Shown: in pieces, positions 1 through 7,364 of the stretch | Layout: each line of letters begins with the position of its first letter | How positions within the stretch are numbered: the first letter of the stretch is position 1 | DNA from: JBBKXP01 sp038251315 | GTDB lineage: Bacteria > Pseudomonadota > Alphaproteobacteria > Rhodobacterales > Rhodobacteraceae | Reading direction: 5' to 3' | Assembly: GCA_038251315.1 (NCBI GenBank) | Contig: JBBSBK010000078.1 | Coordinates: 1 to 18,200, forward strand | Length of the DNA: 18,200 nucleotides | The notes under the pieces: generated by a model | What the model saw: the letters and a program-made list of their open reading frames with translations, nothing else | The model's database searches: none | What the model was told of the DNA's origin: nothing | Program-made: the position numbers and the translations under genes

Positions 1-868
1 CGGTCGCCAAGGATCGCGCCAGGTCGTTGATCGCGGTGCGCACGGCATTGGTCATTTCGACATCGCCGCCGGGGTTCATCATAGCATAGCTGACCCGGCT
101 CATCAGGTCTTCGCCAAACCGGATCTGCGGGTTCATCACACCCGCGCTGGCTTTGACTGTGCCATTGCGCAGGTCGGTAAGATGCGCGGCGATGGTGGTC
201 GACCCAAGGTCGATGGCAAGGCCGTAAATGCGCCCCTCGTGAAAGCCGGGAAAGATGTCGAGCAGGCGATGGGCAGAATCGCGATGGCCCTTGTTCAGGG
301 CGACCGTCACTTGCCATTTGCCCTTGCGCAGGGCCGGCTGCAGCTTGCGCAGGACGGCCAACGGGGCCTTGATCGTGCCGACGCCCCATTGCGCCTTGAG
401 GGCGTCGGCAAGCCGTTCGAGATCGCCCGAGGGTTCATGCATGTCGGGTTCCTGCACCTCCACGAAGTAGAGCTTCGTCGCCGGGTCCATGACGATGGTG
501 CGCTCGCTCGCCTCCTTGCGCACGACCTGCCGGTGGACCTGGGATTCGGGCGGCACATCGATCACCACGTCGCCCTGCACGGTCGCCTGACAGCCCAGAC
601 GCCGCCCCTTGGGCAGGCCGCGGATGCTGTCATAGCGTTCCTCGACGCTGTTCCAGGCCGACAGGGCATCCTTGGCGACGGTGACGCCGTGCTTGGGGAA
701 TTCTCCGTAGGCCGGGGTGATCTGGCATTTTGAACAGATACCCCGCCCGCCGCAGACGGAATCAAGGTCGACGCCAAGCTGGCGCGCCGCCGTCAGGATC
801 GGTGTCCCGGTCGGAAAATTCCCCCGTTTGCCCGAAGGGGTAAAGATGACGAGGGGGTCGGTGCTCAT
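1..868 (-). CDS. Ferredoxin-ASKHA domain protein (RamA/COG3894-type, DUF4445), 3' part missing
   Basis: The first 289 codons are present; the gene continues past the left window edge. An N-terminal plant-type [2Fe-2S] ferredoxin domain shows C39-x5-C45-x2-C48 (CGGRGICSKC) and a fourth Cys at 93 (RRLGCQ). A linker region follows, then the start of an actin-like ATPase (ASKHA) fold with the phosphate-loop-like motif AIDLGSTTIAAH near residues 218-229. Full-length family members are much longer, so most of the ASKHA/DUF4445 part lies outside. Characterised relatives such as RamA use the Fe-S cluster and ATP to reduce and reactivate corrinoid methyltransferase proteins; in Rhodobacterales they often sit beside methyltetrahydrofolate or methylamine-type methyltransferases. 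The ATG at 866-868 is chosen because the ferredoxin fold begins directly after it; the Shine-Dalgarno is weak. The family assignment is firm, and the exact corrinoid partner cannot be told from this window. Confidence 0.9.
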   Translation of the reverse strand, partial: MSTDPLVIFTPSGKRGNFPTGTPILTAARQLGVDLDSVCGGRGICSKCQITPAYGEFPKHGVTVAKDALSAWNSVEERYDSIRGLPKGRRLGCQATVQGDVVIDVPPESQVHRQVVRKEASERTIVMDPATKLYFVEVQEPDMHEPSGDLERLADALKAQWGVGTIKAPLAVLRKLQPALRKGKWQVTVALNKGHRDSAHRLLDIFPGFHEGRIYGLAIDLGSTTIAAHLTDLRNGTVKASAGVMNPQIRFGEDLMSRVSYAMMNPGGDVEMTNAVRTAINDLARSLAT

Positions 869-982
869 GCCTCAGGCCTTGTTTTTCGCGTGTTGACGGG
901 AAGATAGCGGAATTGCGGGCGGGCGGAAGGGCGAAGGCGTCACAAGGCGGTGCCTTAGCGGCATCGCACGTGATCTGGACGA

Positions 983-997
983 CGCGCCGGTGGCGCG
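983..997. repeat. Perfect 6-bp GC hairpin with GGT loop
   Basis: The arms CGCGCC and GGCGCG flank a 3-nt loop. A second, smaller hairpin with the same loop sequence (AAGGC-GGT-GCCTT) lies 26 bp to the left at 944-956. On the plus strand a short TTTT run follows after about nine bases, but no rightward gene ends here, so a terminator role is not supported. It could be a structured leader of the guaB transcript or chance in GC-rich DNA. Confidence 0.45.
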
Positions 998-1184
998 ACA
1001 CGCTGTTTTGGACCCGTAAACCGTCGCTTGACGTGCCGCGCAGAACGTCAGGTCAAGGCGCGACTCTTGAGCCTCGGCGGGAGTATTCCGGGCCAAAAGA
1101 AGCGGCAAGAGGGAATTGTTGGTGCCGCCCCTTTCGCAGATGCAGTATCCGTGCAATAGCGACGTGCCAAATGAAGCGATCCAT

Positions 1185-1189
1185 GGAGG
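1185..1189 (+). promoter_or_regulatory. Ribosome binding site of guaB
   Basis: GGAGG lies 7 nt before the ATG at 1197. It decides the start against earlier in-frame codons (from 1116), which have no Shine-Dalgarno and would add 27 residues not found in the family. Confidence 0.8.
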
Positions 1190-1196
1190 TGTCCCA

Positions 1197-2645
1197 ATGG
1201 AGATTCGTGAGGCCTTCACATTCGATGATGTACTGCTGGTTCCGGCCGCCTCGTCGGTGCTGCCATCGACTGCGGATACCCGCACCCGCGTCACCCGGTC
1301 GATCGCGATGAATATCCCGCTGCTGTCCAGCGCGATGGATACCGTGACCGAAAGCCGGATGGCCATCGCCATGGCGCAAGCGGGCGGGATTGGTGTCATC
1401 CACCGCAATCTGGATATCGAAACACAGGCGCGCGAGATTCGGGACGTCAAACGGTTCATTTCGGGAATCGTCGACAGCCCGATCACCCTGACCCCGGAAC
1501 AGACGCTGGCCGACGCCAAGATCTTGATGGAGCGCTACCGCGTGACCGGTTTTCCGGTCGTCGGGGCGAACGGTCTGGTCGTCGGGATCGTCACCAACCG
1601 CGACATGCGCTTTGCGCAGGACGACGCGACCCCGGTCAGCGTGATGATGACGTCCGACAATCTGGCGATGCTGACCGAACCCGCCGACCTTGACGAGGCC
1701 CGCAGCCTGATGCAGGCGCGGCGGATCGAAAAGCTGCTGATCACCGATGGCAAGGGCAAGCTGACCGGGCTATTGACCCTGAAGGACAGCGAACAGGCGG
1801 TGCTGAACCCGCAGGCCTGCAAGGACGCTTTGGGCCGCCTGCGCGTCGCTGCCGCATCGACAGTGGGGGATGCGGGGTATGAGAGGTCGCAGGCCCTTGT
1901 CGATGCCGGTGTCGACATGATCGTCATCGACACCGCACATGGCCATTCCGAGGGCGTCGCGCGGGCCGTCGAACGCGCCAAGATGCTGTCGAACGAGGTT
2001 CAGGTGGTTGCAGGCAACGTCGCCACGGCCTCGGGAACGCGGGCCTTGATCGACGCAGGCGCGGATGGCGTCAAGGTCGGGATCGGGCCGGGGTCGATCT
2101 GCACCACGCGGATGGTTGCGGGCGTTGGCGTGCCCCAGTTGTCTGCGATCATGGATGCCGCATCGGGTGCCGGCGACGTACCCGTCATCGCTGACGGCGG
2201 CATCAAGTTTTCCGGCGATTTCGCCAAGGCGATCGCGGCGGGCGCATCCTGTGCGATGGTCGGCAGCATGATCGCGGGGACCGACGAAAGCCCCGGCGAT
2301 GTGATCCTTTATCAGGGTCGCAGTTTCAAAAGCTATCGCGGCATGGGGTCTTTAGGGGCGATGGCGCGGGGGTCGGCTGACCGCTATTTCCAGATGGATG
2401 CCGCCAGCGACAAGCTCGTGCCGGAGGGCATCGAGGGACAGGTGCCTTACAAGGGGTCTGCCCACGCCGTCATTCACCAACTGGTCGGGGGATTGCGCGC
2501 CGCGATGGGCTATACCGGCTGCGCCACCGTCGAAGAGATGCGATCCAATTGCACCTTCGTCAGGATCACCGGGGCCGGCCTGCGCGAAAGCCATGTGCAT
2601 GATGTGCAGATCACCCGCGAAAGCCCGAACTACCAGGTCGGCTGA
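1197..2645 (+). CDS. guaB: Inosine-5'-monophosphate dehydrogenase
   Basis: This cytosolic enzyme oxidises IMP to XMP with NAD+, the committed step of GMP synthesis. The product of 482 aa has normal bacterial length. It starts with the typical EAFTFDDVLLVPAAS segment. Two CBS domains (about 93-145 and 148-205) interrupt the TIM barrel; in this family they bind purine nucleotides and tune activity. The catalytic loop GPGSICTTR carries the nucleophilic Cys at residue 302. The IMP phosphate site and the flap region (SYRGMGSLGAM, then a KGSAHAV segment) are present, and no key residue is missing. The start is fixed by GGAGG at 1185-1189. The rRNA methyltransferase gene begins 34 bp after the stop on the same strand, so the two may share a transcript. 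Identification is essentially certain. Confidence 0.98.
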   Translation: MEIREAFTFDDVLLVPAASSVLPSTADTRTRVTRSIAMNIPLLSSAMDTVTESRMAIAMAQAGGIGVIHRNLDIETQAREIRDVKRFISGIVDSPITLTPEQTLADAKILMERYRVTGFPVVGANGLVVGIVTNRDMRFAQDDATPVSVMMTSDNLAMLTEPADLDEARSLMQARRIEKLLITDGKGKLTGLLTLKDSEQAVLNPQACKDALGRLRVAAASTVGDAGYERSQALVDAGVDMIVIDTAHGHSEGVARAVERAKMLSNEVQVVAGNVATASGTRALIDAGADGVKVGIGPGSICTTRMVAGVGVPQLSAIMDAASGAGDVPVIADGGIKFSGDFAKAIAAGASCAMVGSMIAGTDESPGDVILYQGRSFKSYRGMGSLGAMARGSADRYFQMDAASDKLVPEGIEGQVPYKGSAHAVIHQLVGGLRAAMGYTGCATVEEMRSNCTFVRITGAGLRESHVHDVQITRESPNYQVG

Positions 2646-2679
2646 TGCGGGCAGGCGCCGGTTCCACGCTGATGTCGGC

Positions 2680-3852
2680 ATGACCCCGCAGGGGCGGGTG
2701 GCCGCCGCGATAACGGTCCTCGACCTTGTCTTGGCGGGCGAGGCTGCCGAAAAGGCTCTGATCGGTTGGGCGCGCGGGGCGCGTTACGCGGGGTCGGGTG
2801 ACCGGGCGGCGGTGCGCGACCATGTGTTCGATGCGCTGCGTGCCAAACGGTCAATGGCGGCTCTGGGCGGGGCGATGACCGGGCGCGGGTTGATGATCGG
2901 GCTTTTGCGCCGCGCCGGGATTGATCCGTCAGACTTGTTCAATGGGCACGGCCATGGACCGCCACCGCTGCTTGCCGTCGAAACGCCGCAGAAGATGCCG
3001 CTAACCCCGGCAGAAAGCGGCGACCTGCCCGACTGGCTTTATCCGCCGTTTGCTGAGGCCTTGGGCGCCGATTGCGACCCGGTTCTGGCCACAATGCAGA
3101 CCCGCGCGCCACTGTTTCTACGGGTTAATCTGTCGCGGATCGACCGCTCGGATGCGCAAGCGGCGCTGGCCGCTGACGGGATCGGGGCGCGGCCTCATCC
3201 TGACGTAAGCACCGCCTTGGAGGTCATTGAAAACTCGCGCAAAGTTTCTTCGTCTACAGCATACCTGACAGGGCAGGTCGAGGTGCAGGATGCGTCGTCG
3301 CAGGCCGCGGTGCTGGCCCTGCCACTGGCGCCGGAGCATCGGGTGCTGGATTATTGCGCGGGCGGTGGCGGCAAGGCGCTGGCGCTGGCCGACAGGGCGC
3401 GTCTCGACATCATTGCACATGACAGTGCGCCCCGACGAATGGCCGATCTCGAGATCAGAGCGGCGCGCGCCGGGGTCAGGATCGGTATTCTGAACGGCGA
3501 TCCGGCGACGGCGGGACTTTTCGATCTGGTGGTCTGCGACGCGCCCTGTTCGGGCAGCGGGACATGGCGGCGCAGCCCCGATGCGAAATGGCGGCTGACG
3601 CCCGCTGCGCTGGCCGACCTGACCCGTTTGCAGGCCACGATCCTTGACCTGGCGGCGGACCGTGTCGACGCAGCGGGGACGCTGGCTTACATGACCTGTT
3701 CGGTGCTGGACGCAGAGAATTCCGCTCAGGTCGCGGGGTTCCTGGCGCGCCGTCCCGGCTGGCGACTGGTCAACACCTCGCGCTGGTTGCCGGGGCCCGG
3801 CGGCGACGGCTTTTTCCTGGCCGTCCTGCAACCGGGTCGAGGGCAACCTTAA
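2680..3852 (+). CDS. RsmB/NOP-family rRNA (cytosine-C5) methyltransferase
   Basis: The predicted product of 390 aa is a SAM-dependent RNA m5C methyltransferase of the RsmB/Sun/NOL1-NOP2 family. The N-terminal ~90 residues (RAAVRDHVFDALR region) look like a divergent NusB-like RNA-binding segment. A linker and the Rossmann methyltransferase domain follow. Motif I is VLDYCAGGGGKAL with D224. Motif IV is DAPCSGSGTWRR with C290, and motif VI is YMTCSVLDAEN with C340. The two cysteines are the pair used for substrate release and catalysis in this family, and both are intact. The ATG at 2680 is the only credible start in this frame after the guaB stop; no clear Shine-Dalgarno precedes it, so coupling to guaB translation is possible. 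In E. coli RsmB methylates 16S C967; which cytosine is modified here cannot be said from sequence alone. Confidence 0.93.
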   Translation: MTPQGRVAAAITVLDLVLAGEAAEKALIGWARGARYAGSGDRAAVRDHVFDALRAKRSMAALGGAMTGRGLMIGLLRRAGIDPSDLFNGHGHGPPPLLAVETPQKMPLTPAESGDLPDWLYPPFAEALGADCDPVLATMQTRAPLFLRVNLSRIDRSDAQAALAADGIGARPHPDVSTALEVIENSRKVSSSTAYLTGQVEVQDASSQAAVLALPLAPEHRVLDYCAGGGGKALALADRARLDIIAHDSAPRRMADLEIRAARAGVRIGILNGDPATAGLFDLVVCDAPCSGSGTWRRSPDAKWRLTPAALADLTRLQATILDLAADRVDAAGTLAYMTCSVLDAENSAQVAGFLARRPGWRLVNTSRWLPGPGGDGFFLAVLQPGRGQP

Positions 3853-3892
3853 GTTGCAAATCGGTGGCCTTTTCCGCATGCTCCGGCGGGAG

Positions 3893-3908
3893 TTAATCGA
3901 CAGTTAAC
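3893..3908 (+). promoter_or_regulatory. Perfect CtrA binding box upstream of cckA
   Basis: The sequence TTAA-TCGACAG-TTAAC matches the alphaproteobacterial CtrA consensus TTAA-N7-TTAA(C) without mismatch. It ends 30 bp before the cckA start codon, in the 86-bp gap after the methyltransferase gene, where it would overlap or adjoin a promoter. CtrA is the response regulator activated by CckA through ChpT, so this suggests feedback on the kinase gene. Binding itself is inferred. Confidence 0.75.
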
Positions 3909-3938
3909 GTTTATGCAGTCGATTGGCAGGAACGAATC

Positions 3939-6305
3939 ATGAAGGGCAGCAGGGCAGTGTCGCAGGCTGACATCGTGACAGGCACGCGGACAGAGGGCCT
4001 GGCGGGAATCGGGACCGCGACAACCAGCCGTATCTTGCGCTCGGCCGGATTGATCCTGCTGGCCGGGCTTGTGAGTCTTGGCATGTCGGGGCTGACGTCG
4101 GATGTGCGACTGGTGTTGGGGCTGCAGATTGGCGGCGTCATGCTTGTTGCCTCAACACTGCTTTTGCTTGCGCGGCATTTGCTGGGAAGAAGCGGCGCCA
4201 CTCACCTGCACGGCACGGTGGCAAGGCTGATCGAACATGATCCGACCCCCAGCTACCTGACCGATGCCGATGGGACCTTGCAGGTCTGCAACGCCGCTGC
4301 GCGGGTGCGCAGGGGCGGCGATGATCCGGTGCCGCAGACGTTGATCGCCAGTCTGGCGGATCTGTTCGCCAATCCCGGCGCAGTGCTCTTTCGGCTGCAG
4401 GCCCGTGCACAGGCGTTGGGAGGCGGACGCGAGGATATCGTGACCCGCCGCGGCCGGTTCCGGTTGTCGGTGCATCAGGTCGGTGCCGCCGCCTTTCTCT
4501 GGCGTCTGGAGGATTTGACGGACGGGCAGGGCGCGCGGGGCGTTGACGGGGTCGGCCTGCCGATGCTGACGGCGGGGCCTTCAGGTACAGTTCTTTATAT
4601 GAACGAAGCGTTGCGCCGGATGATCGGGGCGCGGGTCAAATCCCTCGACCGGATGTTCACGACCCTGCCGCTCGTGTCGGGCCGGGTTTATCAGGTCGAA
4701 GGGGTCGACGGACCGGCAGATTGCCTTTTGGCAATCGTGTCGCGCACCGGCGGGCGGCAGGAAATCTATCTGTTGCCGGCCGATGCGGCAGCGGCGGCAC
4801 GGGCCCGGCCGGCCGACTGGGACGCGATCGAGGATTTGCCGGTGCCGCTGCTCAAGGTTGCTGTGACGGGTGAAATCCTTGCCTCGAACCGGGAGGCGCG
4901 CGATCTGCTTTGCGCCGAGATCGAAAACGGCACCCGGCTGTCGGACCTGCTCGAAGGTCTCGGGCGGCCGATCATCGACTGGCTGCAGGAGGTCGGTGCG
5001 GGCCGGGGCACGGGCGCTGCGCAGTTCCTGCGCGGCACCGATGACCAGCAGGACGTTTTTGTGCAGGTGACTCTGAACCCGGCGGGGCAAGGCCAGTCGG
5101 CGCATCTGATCGCGGTGCTGAACGATGTTACTGCACTGAAATCGCTTGAGGCGCAGTTTGTCCAAAGCCAGAAGATGCAGGCCATCGGCCAGTTGGCGGG
5201 CGGCGTCGCGCACGATTTCAATAACCTGCTGACGGCGATTTCCGGGCATTGCGATCTTCTTTTGTTGCGTCACGATCCGGGCGATCAGGATTATTCTGAC
5301 CTGATCCAGATCCATCAGAACGCCAATCGCGCCGCCAGTCTTGTGGGTCAGCTGCTGGCATTTTCCCGCAAGCAGAACCTGCGCCCCGAAGTGGTCGACC
5401 TGCGCGACACGCTGGCCGATCTGACGCATCTGCTGAACCGCCTGGTGGGTGAACGGGTGATGCTGACGCTGAACCACGATCCGGGACTGCTGCCGATCCG
5501 CGCCGACAAGCGACAGCTGGAACAGGTCATCATGAACCTGGTCGTCAACGCCCGCGACGCGATGCCCAGCGGCGGCGAGATCAAGGTCGAAACCGAGAAC
5601 CTGACACTGCCCGAACCGATCGAACGCGATCACGCCAGCATTCCGGCCGGGCGTTATGTGCTGGTCAAGGTGATTGACGAAGGGCACGGCATTCCGCCGG
5701 AAAAGATCGGCAAGATTTTTGAACCCTTCTATACGACCAAAAAGACGGGCGAGGGCACGGGCTTGGGGCTGTCAACGGCCTATGGCATCGTCAAACAGAC
5801 CGGCGGGTTCATTTTCGTCGACAGCGAGGTCGGGGTGGGAACGGTTTTCACACTCTATCTGCCGGTCAATAACCTACCCGCCGAGGTGCCAGCGTCACAA
5901 CCTCCGGTGATCGCGGTGGCGGTGCCGAATGTCCTGCACGGCGACGGTGTGGTTCTCCTCGTCGAGGATGAAGCGCCGGTCCGTGCCTTTGCCAGCCGGG
6001 CACTTCGCTTGCGCGGTTACACCGTGCTTGAGGCCGACAGCGCCGAGGCGGCGCTGGACATGCTCGCCGATCCTGAACTTTTGGTCGATCTGTTCGTGAC
6101 CGATGTCATCATGCCGGGCAAGGACGGCCCGACCTGGGTGCGCGAGGCGCTGGAACAGCGTCCGGCGACCAAGGTGGTGTTCGTGTCCGGCTATGCCGAG
6201 GATGCATTCGGCGAACACCAATCGCTGATCCCGCAATCGGTATTCCTGCCCAAGCCGTTTTCGTTGGCCGAACTGACGGCGACGGTGCAGCGCCAGTTGT
6301 CCTGA
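3939..6305 (+). CDS. cckA: Hybrid sensor histidine kinase CckA
   Basis: The 788-aa inner-membrane hybrid kinase/phosphatase is predicted to feed phosphate through ChpT to CtrA. In Rhodobacterales this pathway controls motility, gene transfer agents and related traits. Two membrane helices lie at about 33-51 and 57-79. PAS-like modules follow at roughly 97-190, 205-275 and 290-400. The dimerisation/phosphoacceptor helix has GGVAHDFNNLLTAISGH with H425. The HATPase domain shows the N box NLVVNARDAMP (N537), the G1 box DEGHGIP (D580) and GTGLGLSTAYGIV. A C-terminal receiver domain has VEDE near its start, phosphoacceptor D722 in TDVIMPG, and a PKPF lysine. The architecture and the HDFNNLLTAI block are characteristic of CckA. 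AGGAA a few bases before the ATG supports this start. The gene is preceded by a perfect CtrA box and faces glk, with 60 bp between the stops. Confidence 0.95.
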   Translation: MKGSRAVSQADIVTGTRTEGLAGIGTATTSRILRSAGLILLAGLVSLGMSGLTSDVRLVLGLQIGGVMLVASTLLLLARHLLGRSGATHLHGTVARLIEHDPTPSYLTDADGTLQVCNAAARVRRGGDDPVPQTLIASLADLFANPGAVLFRLQARAQALGGGREDIVTRRGRFRLSVHQVGAAAFLWRLEDLTDGQGARGVDGVGLPMLTAGPSGTVLYMNEALRRMIGARVKSLDRMFTTLPLVSGRVYQVEGVDGPADCLLAIVSRTGGRQEIYLLPADAAAAARARPADWDAIEDLPVPLLKVAVTGEILASNREARDLLCAEIENGTRLSDLLEGLGRPIIDWLQEVGAGRGTGAAQFLRGTDDQQDVFVQVTLNPAGQGQSAHLIAVLNDVTALKSLEAQFVQSQKMQAIGQLAGGVAHDFNNLLTAISGHCDLLLLRHDPGDQDYSDLIQIHQNANRAASLVGQLLAFSRKQNLRPEVVDLRDTLADLTHLLNRLVGERVMLTLNHDPGLLPIRADKRQLEQVIMNLVVNARDAMPSGGEIKVETENLTLPEPIERDHASIPAGRYVLVKVIDEGHGIPPEKIGKIFEPFYTTKKTGEGTGLGLSTAYGIVKQTGGFIFVDSEVGVGTVFTLYLPVNNLPAEVPASQPPVIAVAVPNVLHGDGVVLLVEDEAPVRAFASRALRLRGYTVLEADSAEAALDMLADPELLVDLFVTDVIMPGKDGPTWVREALEQRPATKVVFVSGYAEDAFGEHQSLIPQSVFLPKPFSLAELTATVQRQLS

Positions 6306-6365
6306 GGCCGCGCCAGCCGAGTTGCACGATCCCCCGTGGCGGCGGATCACCCACCTTGGCGGTTG

Positions 6366-7352
6366 TCAGGTCGCCCGCGCGACCAGATGAGCAGCGCAGC
6401 CGGTCAGGGCGGCGTAATCGTCTTCGACCACGCTGACCGCGAAATTGCCCATGAAACCGGCAAAGCGGCCCTTGTCGCGAAACGCTTCGCCGAAACCGAA
6501 ATCGTGCAGATAGGGGGCGAAGGCCCGCGCCACTCCACCACACAGAAACAAGCCGCCGAACGGCAGTTGCACCAGCGCAAGATTGCCCGCTACCGTCCCC
6601 AAAATCCGGGTGAATACCCGCGCCGCGTCGACTGAACGAGCATCGGACCGATCAGCGCAGGCGGCCATGATGTCTTTGGCCAGCGCCTCGCGCGGGTCGC
6701 CCGCTTCTGCCCCAAGCCAGCTATAAACGTGTTCGAGGCCGCGCCCCGACAGCACATCCTCGACCGAGGGGAACCCGTGCGCCGTCGCCACATAGGTGCA
6801 AAGCCGCATGTCGGCGTCGGTGCGCACCGGCAGGTTGACGTGGCCGCTTTCGGAGGGCGCCACCAGCCGTCCGAACTCGGTGTCAAAAACGGGGGCAGCG
6901 TTGAACCCGGTGCCAACACCGATCACCAGTTTGGCCGCATGGTTGCTCGGCTCCATCCCGGAAATCACGTTGCCCGACAGGATCGGGCGTAGCAGGGCGG
7001 GATCGATGTAGCCGATGGCGTGACCCTGGGCCTGCAGATCGTTCAGGATCGCCAGATTTTCGGCTTTGGTCGCGCGGCCCAGCACGTCCTTGTCGATGGT
7101 CCAGTCAAGGTTGGTCATCGTCGCACGGCTATCGCGGACCGGGCCGGCAACGGCAACGCAGGCGGCGATCGGATCGACCCCACCTTCGTCACCGATATAT
7201 TGGGTAAGCACCGATTCAAGCCCCGGAAAGCCACTGTTGGCGTAGCGCCGGATCGTGCCTTCAAGCACCTGCCGACCGTTGGCAAGCGCCACCCGCGTAT
7301 TCGTGCCGCCGATGTCGGCGACCAGCGAAAGGGTGTTTGCGGGATGAGCCAT
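6366..7352 (-). CDS. glk: Glucokinase
   Basis: This cytosolic ATP-dependent glucokinase (Glk family, about 320 aa; here 328) phosphorylates free glucose to glucose-6-phosphate. The N-terminal phosphate loop is ADIGGTNTRVAL (residues 12-23). CVAVAGPV follows at 65-72. The catalytic Asp is in ILNDLQA (N104-D105). The ATP-binding IGVGTGFNAAPV lies at 144-155, and the glucose-binding ESGH at 168-171. A C-terminal LCGGVAR glycine motif completes the fold. It is the last gene of the leftward regulator-glucosidase-kinase operon: only 12 bp separate it from the GH1 stop, and its AAAGGAA ribosome site touches that stop codon. Its position suggests it takes the glucose released by the two glucosidases of this locus. 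No segment or key residue is missing. Confidence 0.96.
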   Translation of the reverse strand: MAHPANTLSLVADIGGTNTRVALANGRQVLEGTIRRYANSGFPGLESVLTQYIGDEGGVDPIAACVAVAGPVRDSRATMTNLDWTIDKDVLGRATKAENLAILNDLQAQGHAIGYIDPALLRPILSGNVISGMEPSNHAAKLVIGVGTGFNAAPVFDTEFGRLVAPSESGHVNLPVRTDADMRLCTYVATAHGFPSVEDVLSGRGLEHVYSWLGAEAGDPREALAKDIMAACADRSDARSVDAARVFTRILGTVAGNLALVQLPFGGLFLCGGVARAFAPYLHDFGFGEAFRDKGRFAGFMGNFAVSVVEDDYAALTGCAAHLVARAT

Positions 7353-7364
7353 GTCGGGGTTCCT

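Larger units (their letters stand above)
869..1196. other. Intergenic region between the divergent ASKHA gene and guaB
   Basis: This 328-bp stretch must hold the start signals for both flanking genes. I see no convincing gene in it: reading frames crossing it lack a ribosome binding site and a family signature. Two perfect hairpins with the same GGT loop are present, AAGGC/GCCTT at 944-956 and CGCGCC/GGCGCG at 983-997. No clear pair of -35 and -10 boxes could be assigned; TTGACG at 1028-1033 is a possible -35 without a good partner. Confidence 0.6.

Noticed and set aside
182..733. Plus-strand frame of 183 codons near the left edge
   Set aside because: The minus strand here encodes an unmistakable ferredoxin-ASKHA protein with its full cysteine motif; the plus frame has no signature.
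872..1519. Minus-strand frame of 215 codons crossing the intergenic region into guaB
   Set aside because: It overlaps the guaB 5' part in antisense, is Ser/Arg/Ala-rich, and has no motif or ribosome site.
6328..6348. GATCC/GGATC inverted repeat between cckA and glk as a shared terminator
   Set aside because: The stem has only 5 bp with an 11-nt loop and no T-run on either strand.
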